From positions 1,514,464-1,578,463 of the forward strand of contig NOKP01000001.1 in assembly GCA_002682825.1 (NCBI GenBank): a stretch of 64,000 nt of DNA, in the 5' to 3' direction. Source of the DNA: Neonectria sp. B-13 (Eukaryota > Ascomycota > Sordariomycetes > Hypocreales > Nectriaceae). The first letter of the stretch is position 1. Each line of letters begins with the position of its first letter. Of this stretch, positions 23,292 through 33,042 are shown piece after piece. The notes below the pieces were generated by a model. The model was not told the DNA's origin, did no database searches, and was given only the letters and a program-made list of their open reading frames with translations. Made by a program: the position numbers and the translations under genes.

Positions 23292-26200
23292 TTACACGCC
23301 GCTCCACTTCCCAAACTTGGTATACCTCTTGTACATCTCCCGCAGAATCGCTCGTCCGCTCCCATCCATGGCGTCGTTCAAAATCTTCCTCACCTCGGGC
23401 GGCGTGATGTCAAACACCGAGTTCATGGCCGGCTCCAGCGCCTCCCTCACCGGCCGAGCCACATCACCCTCCAGCTGAAGCTTGACGTACTGCATCAACA
23501 CTAGATACATGTGTCGTCCAGCTGAGCGCTTGGCAGCATCCGTTGCTGAGTCCAGGCTGCCCGGGTGTTGAGACCGTGAAACGGCACCGGCAGTTGGTTC
23601 ACAGATGAGCGTGACGAGCCGTGCGTAGCAGTGTGCCTTGGCTTCCTGGATGGGCTGGTCCTTGGCGTCAGAGACACCTTGGCTGACGATAAGGTTGCGG
23701 AGGAGGGTTTGCATAGTTGTCATTAGCATGTGGTGATGGCCCTCAAGTCGAAGCCTGTGCTTCCTGATGATGGCCTCGACGAGCTTGCAGAGCCATGCGT
23801 AGGGTACAGAGACCTGGCTTGCCTTCGTGGGCGAGCTAAGATCACAAACCGCGCCCAGAGTGGATTCAATGTTCCACTGAGTCATGGACTGTGGTTTCTT
23901 CTCAAGAATCGTGTAGAGAATCCGGCAGACACGGGTGGAGACGGACGGCGTCTTCAGTGACAGAAGCGCAGCAGTCAGCTCGGCGTGTGGTATAGCTAGG
24001 CCGAAGCTATCGCCTTTGCCTTCCAAGTCGGAGCATTCTGTTCTTTGTAAGCTATAATTCGTGGGGTTCATAATGAGACTGTTCTTACCCAGGAACTGGT
24101 TCACGACCGTCTGGATGGCCGATGCTTGGCCGTCATTGTCGGAGCCCTCGCAGAATGCCTTGACCAGATCTCTCAGGTAAATGATCTTGGCATCTGTCTC
24201 CATATCCCGAGTCACGGAGGCAACGTTGCCCGTGAGGAGAGGCTCTCGAAACTTTGAAGGCAGGTCGCTCAGGCTGGGAAACGTCGTAGGCCGAGCCTCC
24301 TCCATCAACGACGAGAAGTATGTCCTGAGGAAAGTCTGCATCTTCCATCCTCGCAAATCCCCAGACACCATAGCGAGATGACTTCGCTTCTCGGCCTTCC
24401 GAACGTCGGATTGTTTCAGTTTAGACACGCCCTCAAGGGACGGAAGTGCCTCGGCGGCATCCACCGCAGCAAGAAGTCGCAGGTCCGCAATTACAGTGTG
24501 GCCATCAAACGCCTTCTTCTCTGTCATAAAGTACCCCGTAGCAGTCATGACACATTTCCCCAGCATTTCCTTTGCGCTTTCAGGAAGCGAGCCCAGGTCA
24601 GGATTGCTTCGGAAGTTTGGCGATTTTGTTGTCTCAACCACCAACGCCTTCAGCAGCATCAGGCGGAAAGGGGACAGATCTCCAGCGTTTTCACAGTCCG
24701 AGATGAACTCCCGGCTCTCTTGAAAGTACTTGAGACTTCGCTCCTCAATGTGCTCCGCCATCTGGTGTATAGTAGCCGACACCATCGCAAAGAACGCCGT
24801 GATCAAGTCGCTCAAAGTCCCGTCGTCGGTCGAGGTGGAAGAAGAAAGATCCGACATGGCATCAGCAACTTCAACGTTGTCCGAGAATCGCATCCCCTCG
24901 TAGAATGTAGGTCGACCCATGAGCTTAGTCGCTAGGCCAAGGATCAACTTCCATCCTTCCACAGACACACGCTTCGTGGTGTTAGCTCTGTGCTTGTTCA
25001 GAAGCATTACAATGCGTTCCCTCTGTGGTCGAGTGAAGGCATCTGTTGGGATGCCACTCAAAGCCCGAATCCACGCCTGGCTACCCTCGGCAGGCCAGCG
25101 CTTTTCCGCCCCGTCTTCCTCCAGCGCCTTAGTCAAGCGATCAATAAGATCACCGACGATCTTCACATCGTTCAGGTTGTTCTCGTTGTTAAGTAGGCTT
25201 CCCCAGACTGTTTTGAGCTGTCCAATCTGGCTATTCGGCAGCTCCAGTGCGTTCTGTAACGCCTTTGGAACCGTCCCCTTGCTGCCGTAAAACAGTCGAC
25301 TCAGGCGGCTAGAGCCACGCAAGAACCAGGCCAGGTAGTGCTCCAAAGCAGCTTCTTCTAGGTACCCAGGTTCTGCGCCCGGCTGAAGATATGACGATAA
25401 ATCTCTATCTTCGACGGCGCTTGAAGTGATTAGTTCTGAGGCTAGTCGAATTGTGAAGGCCTCAACCAGCTTGGTAGGTTCGTTGACATGCTCATCATCT
25501 GGACTCATCGAAATCCAAGACTGACAGCAGAATTTGAAGGCTTCGAAAGTTTCTCGTGAGGCAATGGGTGCCTCGCTAAGAATCGTTGACAATTGTTCCT
25601 TGACCGCAGTCCAGATTTCGTGCCTCTCTTGGGGAGCAACCCATGACAGGGTCTTCGATATCACACCCCACTTCAGGGCTGTCAAGTTCGATGAAGATTT
25701 CGACACTTGACTAACCAAGTCGAAGAATCGCTTGCCCATGGCGTCACTGTATGCCTCAGTTCGTATTCCTTGAGCAATACAGTTCAAGAAAAGGCACAGG
25801 GCTCTGGAATGAAACTTTTCGGTTTTAACCCATTGTAAGACCTCGATGAGTTGTTGAGAGGACATATCCTTCTCAATCAACACATTGAAGTGGTCGTTGC
25901 CGTATTGATTGTTCCCAACTAGCAGCCATGGTGAGGTAGATTTGGACTTTTGCTTCTCAACCTTGCAAAGCTGCTGGAACCACAGTTTCAAGAAGTTGGG
26001 GAAATCTCGTCCCGTCCGGAACCCTTGAACGATGGCCCCGATCACCCTCGACACCGCGTCAACCTCGTCCTCGCGAAGATTCGCAGCTGTACTCCGTTCG
26101 CACACCTCCTTAAGCAGGCTTGCGCCATCATCGGACAGCTGGAAAACATCAGCGTCGCAGGTAGAGATGTCTGCCACGAGGCGCCAGTTGGTGCTGTTTT

Positions 26201-27470
26201 CTTGCAGTGCGTACTCGCGGCACACAGATCGAAGATCGTCGTTGTCGATAGGCATAGACTGTTCTGCGGCCCGACCCAGGATGGTTTGCACGAGGCTATC
26301 TCGGTCGTCTCGATCATGGATTGAGGCTTCGACGGCTGTGAACACCCGCTTCATCCAGTCTCCATTGCCTTTCCGCAGTTTCCCTTCACCCAGATAGTCC
26401 GTTACGCCAGAGGTAAGAAAGTAAAGAACAGGGGCAGCAACATCGATATCCTTATTCGAAATCTCAAGGATTCTCGTGATCACTTCGAAACTTTGTCGAG
26501 TGATGAACAGGGCGCGGGCGGGAAGTATCAAGTTTCGGTGCATGAACTTCTGGATATCGGTCGTCCATTTTGTCCGCAGCGGCTCGCGAATGCTGAAAGT
26601 CCGAGTCTTCGAAATCCCTTCGAGTTTGCTAAGCATTGCCGCTGAGGGGCCGAACAAATGCGTCGCAACCTCTAGCGTATCGTCGCCACCTTGAAGATGA
26701 AGGTCCCAGATGGATGATATCGTCTCGATCCAAGTCTCTCGCCCTTCGGCGTGTTCGGAGTTGTCGCTCGTCAGGGCCACATCGCAAAGCGTAAGAGAGA
26801 GAGAAGCCAGCGCTGCAGCCTCGGTCACCGTGGCACAGAACAACGATCGAATGTGTTCAGCGCCGATCTTATCGTGAGACGACGACTGTGTAGCTGTAGA
26901 ATCGAGTCTGCTAAGCAAGCGCTTGAGGGCGTGGAACATGGCATCTCCGGCCATGAGGCATCCCTCGGGGTCCTTCAGTTCTTCAAGAACATAGCTCTTT
27001 GACGCGGATCTCTTCCTCTTTGATGATGTTGCTGAAGTCGAATTGGGGGAAGGCCGCGAAATATCCTTCAAGGTCTGCTGGAGCACCGCAATGAATCGAC
27101 GGTCGGCCAGGGACTTGGCTAACGAGAAAAGCGGGATTCGTTGGAAGACGCATTCGAGAATCGTCCAGGTGAGAGGCCATCTCCTCAAGGTTTCGGCATC
27201 CTTTGATGAGCCGTTCATCGACTTCAAGAGCCATCTCAGACTGCTCTCTTCAGCCGCATGGAATTGGCCATCTGCTGACGCAGTCAATTTCCTCCACAAT
27301 TTTTCGAGATTTTCCCCATTGACTCCCGGGCCACTTTGATCGAGGCCTCTCACAGTCTTGATGAGATCCGTCTTGTCCTGTCACGTGTGAGCTTTGCTGC
27401 AGCCGGGCTTTGAGCCATGCTCATTACTCACCTGCGCACGAGGAACCTCCTCGGTAGAGACATCTGTCAT
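23292..27470 (-). CDS. urb2: Urb2/Npa2, nucleolar pre-ribosome assembly protein
   Basis: Large-subunit (pre-60S) biogenesis factor of the nucleolus. Exon 1, 27432-27470, encodes MTDVSTEEVPRAQ; a 54-nt intron leads into exon 2 from 27377. The frame runs open to 23292. I place a further in-frame intron at 24038-24088 (GTAAGA donor, CTTAC branch, ACAG acceptor, 51 nt), giving 1357 aa; retention would give 1374. The protein is almost all alpha-helical, with the conserved C-terminal block VREALEPAMNSVFDITPPEV and REMYKRYTKFGKWSGV typical of the Urb2/Npa2 C-terminal domain. A Lys/Arg stretch SSKRKRSASKS lies near residue 130. The start is shared back to back with mic10. Confidence 0.88.
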
Positions 27471-27838
27471 GGTCACATCCATAACGGCAAAATTCCTCCG
27501 AAAATGGTTCGCTTAAAGAAGTAACAGACGAAATGTCTTTCAGTCCTGGGTCTGCGATGCGCCCCGCGACTTTTCCCAGTCCTCCGCCAAAATTTCCAAT
27601 ATTCTGCCACAGCGCTATTCTGTTCCTGGACAACCCCGCTCACCGCCTTCGGACGTTCAACAGCGGTTTTGCCGATTAACTCTCGTGAAGCTTGACATCA
27701 CGCCTACCCGAAGTCAAGCTCCCCGTAGCTCCGTATCTCGCTCTCCAGTCAGCTTTTTCGCCTTAATGTAGGCCAATTCCTCTCGTCGCACTCGAATTAT
27801 CCCTTGGAACTAACGCGCCGGCGCATAGAACACCCACA
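27471..27838. promoter_or_regulatory. Bidirectional promoter, urb2 / mic10
   Basis: 368 bp between the two divergent ATGs. It is mixed in composition without a TATA box, as is common for paired housekeeping genes. Confidence 0.5.
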
Positions 27839-28183
27839 ATGGCTGAAACCCCCGTCACTCGCCCTCCCCCGAGCGCCATTTCCCGGCCTCTCAGCGAGTC
27901 GCTGCTCAACGAGAAGGTATTGATCGACTGCCAGAATACGCGGCGCGCCGCACGTTGAAGGAGAAGGAGAATGTTAATTGATATCTAGTGGGACCGCTGT
28001 CTCTCCAACCTCCTCGTCAAGTCGACCCTCGGCCTCGGATTCGGTGTCGTCTTCTCCGTCCTTCTGTTCAAGCGAAGGGCGTGGCCCGCGTTTGTTGGTG
28101 TTGGATTCGGTGCCGGACGAGCCTACGAGGAGTGCAACTTCAGCCTCAAGCAGGCTGCGCGAGACCTGAAGAGGCAGGCATGA
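27839..28183 (+). CDS. mic10: Mic10, MICOS complex subunit
   Basis: Inner-membrane protein that bends and holds mitochondrial crista junctions. Two exons, 27839-27916 and 27989-28183, joined LLNEK-WDRCLSN across a GTATTG donor and ATCTAG acceptor, give 90 aa. Both glycine-rich transmembrane motifs are seen: GLGFG in the first hairpin arm and GVGFGAG in the second, separated by the positive loop FKRRAW. The product ends in a basic tail KQAARDLKRQA. It is easily missed because each exon is short. Length and motifs match Mic10 (old name Mos10/Mio10). Confidence 0.92.
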
Positions 28184-28421
28184 ATCAATTGTTGATGGGG
28201 GGACGGGCGTGATTGGGAGCAGGGGGACTTTCGCTGTACGAACAACGACATACAGAATGGCGAAGAGTTAGAAGACGAGACGGTGGGGCTAAGCCGAGGC
28301 TCTCGGATGAGCCAGTGTCAGAGTAGGACGGTTCTCAGATTCAATAGAGGCATCATGTACAACATCCTGAGTCCCTTCGTCGGGACATCCACCAAACCAA
28401 TCCCCCAGTCCCAGAGGTAAG

Positions 28422-29018
28422 CTACGGCACAGGACCATCCCAATGCTGAGCCTCCAGATCGCAGCTCGTTGCATTTTCTGCTGTCCGGCTGAGTCTCATG
28501 CGTGGTCCACTTGGGTCATCCTCTCGTCCGGTTGCCGACAGCGGCGAGTCCAAGAACTCACAGCAACTGTCACAAGCCATGTCTTGGTCAGAGCTATTCT
28601 CTGACGGAACGAGTATCCTCTCGAGACTGAACCTTCGCAGCTTGTCGAAGATGCCGCAGTTGTGTTGTTGCTGGTCTGCCGGCGAAGCCCCAGGACTGGT
28701 AAAGCTGAACCTCAAGGTGCTGAGCTCCTGCTTGAATTCCTCCGCCAGTGACTGGCTCTGGCGTCGAACGCTGTTGAGAAATGTATCGTTGCAGTCATGG
28801 TAAGGCTCGGTCGCCCGGTGGCCTTGCTGCTCGTTGTATGACGTGCCCCAGGCCGTCCAGCGTTGCCCGTACTCAGAATCCTGAGCTGCAGCAGGCGGCC
28901 GGACGCCGACACCCAACAGAATCAAAATGCCAAGCACCGAAACAAGAACCAGAATGCCCGCCGCGACGAGAACTATTTCCAATCTATTCGCCTCGAGGGA
29001 TCGGTAGGTGTCGGGCAT
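28422..29018 (-). CDS. Hypothetical single-pass membrane protein
   Basis: I do not recognise this protein. One exon, 198 aa. A 14-residue polar N-terminus is followed by one strong hydrophobic segment (about 14-39, EIVLVAAGILVLVSVLGI...). The remainder is polar with six or seven Cys, including CDSCCEF. The N-terminal segment may be a membrane anchor rather than a cleaved signal, as no small-residue cleavage site is clear. It could be a lineage-specific gene, or a long chance frame; the hydrophobic block followed by balanced polar sequence favours a gene. Its 3' end faces mic10, 238 bp away. Confidence 0.45.
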   Translation of the reverse strand: MPDTYRSLEANRLEIVLVAAGILVLVSVLGILILLGVGVRPPAAAQDSEYGQRWTAWGTSYNEQQGHRATEPYHDCNDTFLNSVRRQSQSLAEEFKQELSTLRFSFTSPGASPADQQQHNCGIFDKLRRFSLERILVPSENSSDQDMACDSCCEFLDSPLSATGREDDPSGPRMRLSRTAENATSCDLEAQHWDGPVP

Positions 29019-30254
29019 GCTGCCTTTGTAGACTCGTGGGGTGTCGGCGGCGAAGACCTGTGCCTGTTGATAAGATAGGGGTATGTACTGGAGTTCGGGG
29101 CTGGCACCAGCTTCAGAGCTTTGGAAGGGTGTATGGTGTCAATCTAGACACTGTGGTGAACAAAAAATAAGCTGGAAGTTGTTCGCGATGTAGAGTGGTA
29201 CAGGAACGTTTCTCTGCAGGTGGTGGAAGCAGCCAGAAGATGGTAGCAGGAAAATCACCATAGGAAGCGGGTATCAAAGTTTCAAGGTCATGATCTAGGG
29301 CTTTAAAGAAGAGATGCATTCAAATGTAGTATGGAGGTGTGTTGGTGCTTTTCGCAAGACAAGTCTGGAGCTGGATGTCAAGAAGAAGATTGTTAACAAC
29401 GTCAAGGAGAGGAAGGTGCAATGTGCCGTATCAACGCACAAGAAGTATCTACCCTAAATCTAGCAGCACAGGGCGTCGCGTTTCTCGTCACTACTTATTT
29501 TGTTCTGTCAACAACGGATCGATAGCCAGTACTAGCCAAAGCCTTTAAGGAGGCCTCATCGACGGCAATTCTTCGAGCGGGCGCCTCAAGCAGGGCCCAA
29601 AGCTACCCAGTTCGGTACAAACAACGCGACACAATTCCCCCACCTAGAATGTTCTTCGGAATTCCCTCCATCAACATCTAGCAACACGGTATTCTTGAAA
29701 TTTCGGGTATCGGCTAGGGGTGGTTCGAGAATGCCGTCCTCCTCTGATCGGCTTGGCCCCCTATAGTTCACGCTGTTCCCAGCCATGTTCAACACCGCAT
29801 GCGTACCTGTCCTCTCCCACCAAAAGCCGCCCTCGCTTCCCTTGTTCAGTTACCCTCCCGGCCTCCTCCGGCCGTGTACCACACAGTCCAAATGCTTTTC
29901 CATCAAAATCGTACCAGGGACAGCGTCCCCCTCTTCTCAGGATGCAACATTCGCACAAGACTGGCATCGGAATGAGCACACTAGAGACGGGTGTAGAAAC
30001 GGCGCCATGTTTCGATTTGAGCTACCTACCTAAGGACAGTGAAAGCTGCCAATGAATGATCTATCCCCCGTACTCCATCCCTCGTCTCCATGTTTATCCA
30101 CCTTCCTTATCGCATTGAAGTGAATGTCAAATGTCCCCGATGTTCCTCTCCCGCCGTTTGCTCCCTCTATCACTGACTCCTCATCGGCTCCCCGCCAGCC
30201 CACCATCTCAACTAGTAGTGCAGGGCGCGGGAAGCGGGTCGGACAGTTGAGGTT
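29019..30254. other. Gene-free spacer
   Basis: 1.2 kb with only short unconnected frames. It includes the promoter of the hypothetical membrane protein and the 3' flank of the small spliced gene to the right. No repeat or RNA gene seen. Confidence 0.5.
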
Positions 30255-30507
30255 TTACTTCCCAAAAGCTGAAGCAGTGTCAGTAACGCTCCAATCGGAG
30301 AGGCACTGTCCCTTTGGCGACACATGCCACGGCGGATGATGGCAAGCACAACAGGCACGGCTTTAACTGACGCTGAATGGCGCTCCTGGTTGAGGGGAGA
30401 GAGAACGGAAACTTACAAGGATCTTCAGGGAAGCCTCCCGACGTGTTGTCTCCGGGGTTGCTATCGTCGCCGTTGGCGCAGACAGTGTTTCGAACGAAGC
30501 CTTCCAT
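30255..30507 (-). CDS. Candidate spliced 34-residue micropeptide gene
   Basis: Unrecognised. Exon 1, 30417-30507, begins MEGFVRNTVCANGDDSNPG and ends GGFPEDP plus one base at a consensus GTAAGT donor. A CTGAC branch-like site 10 nt before a TTCAG acceptor leads to a 14-nt exon 2 (30255-30268) ending SFGK-stop. The peptide is 34 aa, acidic, Asn/Gly-rich, with one Cys and no hydrophobic stretch. Support: a TATAAAAG box about 196 bp upstream (30703-30710), a CT/AC-rich leader, and a good start context (AAACAATGG). The second exon is the weakest part; other acceptors inside the next 50 nt would give longer tails. It may instead be the first exon of a different small gene. Confidence 0.45.
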
Positions 30508-30702
30508 TGTTTTGGCGAGTATGGGGTCTCTGAAAAGCGAAAGGTAGATCAGGTGGTGGGTGATTGATGCTTGGAGGGGCTCTAAGTTGTCTCTTGGGTG
30601 GTCTTTTGGAGGCAATAGTGTGTGAAAGCAAATGGTTTGAATGCAATTGAATAGCCTGAATAGACCTGATGATTGTTGTGTCTTCCTGGAGAAGACTCTT
30701 GT

Positions 30703-30710
30703 CTTTTATA
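30703..30710 (-). promoter_or_regulatory. TATA box (TATAAAAG) for the micropeptide gene
   Basis: A perfect TATAAAAG on the minus strand, 196 bp upstream of the candidate ATG at 30507. It is followed by an A/C/T-rich leader typical of abundant fungal mRNAs. Confidence 0.55.
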
Positions 30711-32064
30711 CGTTGAACATTGCTCATAAAATGCCACCGCCGGGTTCCGATCTCGTAGGACGCATGGATATGGGCACTGCAGGACCATGTTGACCGCTGG
30801 ATGAGGCCACTTACGTGTATCGGACGGCATCACAAACACTGCTGGTTCACACAAGACTCATCCGACCCGGCGTCGCTCAGAGTGGTTCTTTTCGTGGGAT
30901 GTTGTCGTCAGCTCGGCGTGCCAATATCACCAGCTGCAACAGTTTGCCGTCTTCAATGACGCCCCAGCCCAGCCATTGCGTCAAAGTAAAGTGAAGACAC
31001 ACACATCTCACACTGTAGAGTGAGGAACTCCAACCGTTGTGACAGGTACGTGTGCAGCAGGACTGTTTGTAGCGATGGTTGCCAAGCTCACGCTTGGATA
31101 TGTTATTACTTGGAGAGCTCGGCTCTTGTGTAGCTACATTCGGCCCCGTCAGCGTGGGCCTGTGGGTCCGAGAAGCCGACGGTTGAATGAATTCAAGTCG
31201 GACAGAAACTATAATCGCAGTACCAATGCAACAGAGCCAATTTCAGTCCTACAAGATACGCCGGGCTTCCAGCTGTCTCCTGGAAGTAGCTGTTGGGTCG
31301 GAGAATGCTTGCGGGTCTCGGAAAAGCTGCCCAGCTAACCTCCCTTGTCAACGTTGTGGTGTCACGCAAATAGTCTGTGCTTCTTGAACACGCCGCATCG
31401 GTTTTTAGCAGGACGTACTCGGATCGTCCTGATCCTCGGGTCCAGCGGTTGTGAGAAGGGAACTTCGGCCACTGGCATGAACAAGACGGCCTCCTGCCCA
31501 GCGTACGCCCTTGGCCACTCGGTAGCGGGCCCGAAGGTCCACGACAATATGCCGCTCCCACCCCGTCTCACAAAGACGCAGCAGGGGAACAGTACATAAT
31601 TCATGAGTACTACAGAGCTATCACAAAGGCATCGGCGCCTCAACACGGCTCATGTCGGCAGGCCACGCCAGGGGTTGATCAACTTAGGGGGTTGCACAGT
31701 GACTCTTCGGGAACCCCATTTGACATTTGCCGACTGAAGGCCGATCGATAGTCAAGCACCGAACTGGGAGGTCATAGGGACGCGTATGTTGGACTCCCTG
31801 CGCGGGTCAGCGAGACAGGTTGCATCTCGCCGTAAAAGACGATGTAACACGACTTGGCAGGGGAATCCGTCACTCTAGCACACATATGACCGACAACAAG
31901 TGAATGATTCATAGTCGGTTGATTTAGCTGCGCAAAATGTGTGAAGAAGAGAAAAAGAAAGGCAAGACTAGACGCGCTCCACCGTTGAGAAATAGGCACG
32001 TCGCCCAGTGCTCGTGTCACGTGGGGAGCCACCCGTGTCACCTGCCACCAACGTCTCTGCGCGC

Positions 32065-32071
32065 TATAAAT
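32065..32071 (+). promoter_or_regulatory. TATA box (TATAAAT)
   Basis: TATAAAT preceded by a CACGTG site and followed by a CT-rich run and CATCAACACACTCC, a typical fungal core promoter. It points to transcription to the right. Confidence 0.5.
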
Positions 32072-32189
32072 TTCTGCGTTTTTGGACTCTCTTCCTTTCC
32101 CATCAACACACTCCTGCTTCTGTATTCAGCATCAGCCACAGAGCGCACGAGATTCCCTCGCTTCGACATTCCAATACGCCTTGGTGACA

Positions 32190-32437
32190 TGGCAGAAGGC
32201 ATCGCCGATCCCGAGCAATGGTTCGCGCATTCGGTGGTCGCCCGTTTCCGACTGAGACTCGAGTCGGAAACGTCGCGTTCAGCTGCGCGCCAAAACGCCA
32301 TGACGCGATGCACGACACCAGACGAGTACTGCCATGTCTATCCGGTGAAAGGCTTGACATCTCATCATGCGGTGTCTCGCTCAGTTGCTACCCACATGCT
32401 TCGCACACCCATTCTTTCCCCCTTTGCCCAACTCTGA
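32190..32437 (+). CDS. Candidate small gene of unknown function
   Basis: 82-residue frame starting MAEGIADPEQWFAHSVV at the first ATG after a good TATA box, about 120 bp upstream. An AATAAA lies 26 bp after the stop (32463-32468). No known motif; four His and three Cys clusters are scattered. The frame contains a perfect 11-bp hairpin (32243-32272), so the transcript could be structured or non-coding. Promoter and polyadenylation signals are better evidence than the protein itself. Confidence 0.35.
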
Positions 32438-33042
32438 CGGGCACAAGTGTTCCCGATCAGACAATAAAAGTCCGCCCTGGCGGCACCCACAAAATGCCTA
32501 CACCTCGCGTTTTCAATGCGCTTGAGTGTCAACTTTATTTATTCGTTCGGTGGGAGAAAAATCTAAAGGTCTAGACAACCTGTCCGCTCCACCCTGCTGT
32601 CATCGAAATACTACTTGACATCAGGACTAAAATCGGTCAAACATACATATAATAGCTATCAACATAATTGTAATATTAACACAACATTCCAATAAAAGAA
32701 ATGACTCCAATAAAAGAACCCGTTCGTTAGTTACTCCTTAGTGACGTTTCTTCGTGACATTGTTATCCTGCCTTAACACAAGGGTATCCAAATCCGTCGC
32801 TGATCCAAGCCTACTTGCGCCATCTGTTACAGAACCGTTGCCTCGTACGTGCGACCCCTCAGCTGATGAGCCAATGTCTCAAAGCGACATTTTATGCCGA
32901 GTCCCCCCAAATAGCCTTCTCGTCCCTGAAGGACATGAGGAACCGCCCCACGAGGCGACCAGTGTACAAAGACGACGGTTTCATCGACGACGGGCATTGG
33001 CCACTACTCGGGAAAAAGTCGTCCGCGGCGAGGAACTGTAAC
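32438..33042. other. AT-rich spacer with repeated AATAAA
   Basis: The 32620-32720 part is strongly AT-rich and carries a 13-bp direct repeat, TCCAATAAAAGAA, at 32688 and 32706. It is probably 3' flank for converging transcripts; TTTATTTA near 32532 would be a poly(A) signal on the minus strand. Confidence 0.5.

Larger units (their letters stand above)
30508..32189. other. Spacer between two candidate small genes
   Basis: The left 250 bp are the putative leader and TATA box (30703-30710) of the micropeptide gene. The right end holds a CACGTG E-box-like site near 32018 and the TATA box at 32065. No gene supported between. Confidence 0.45.
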
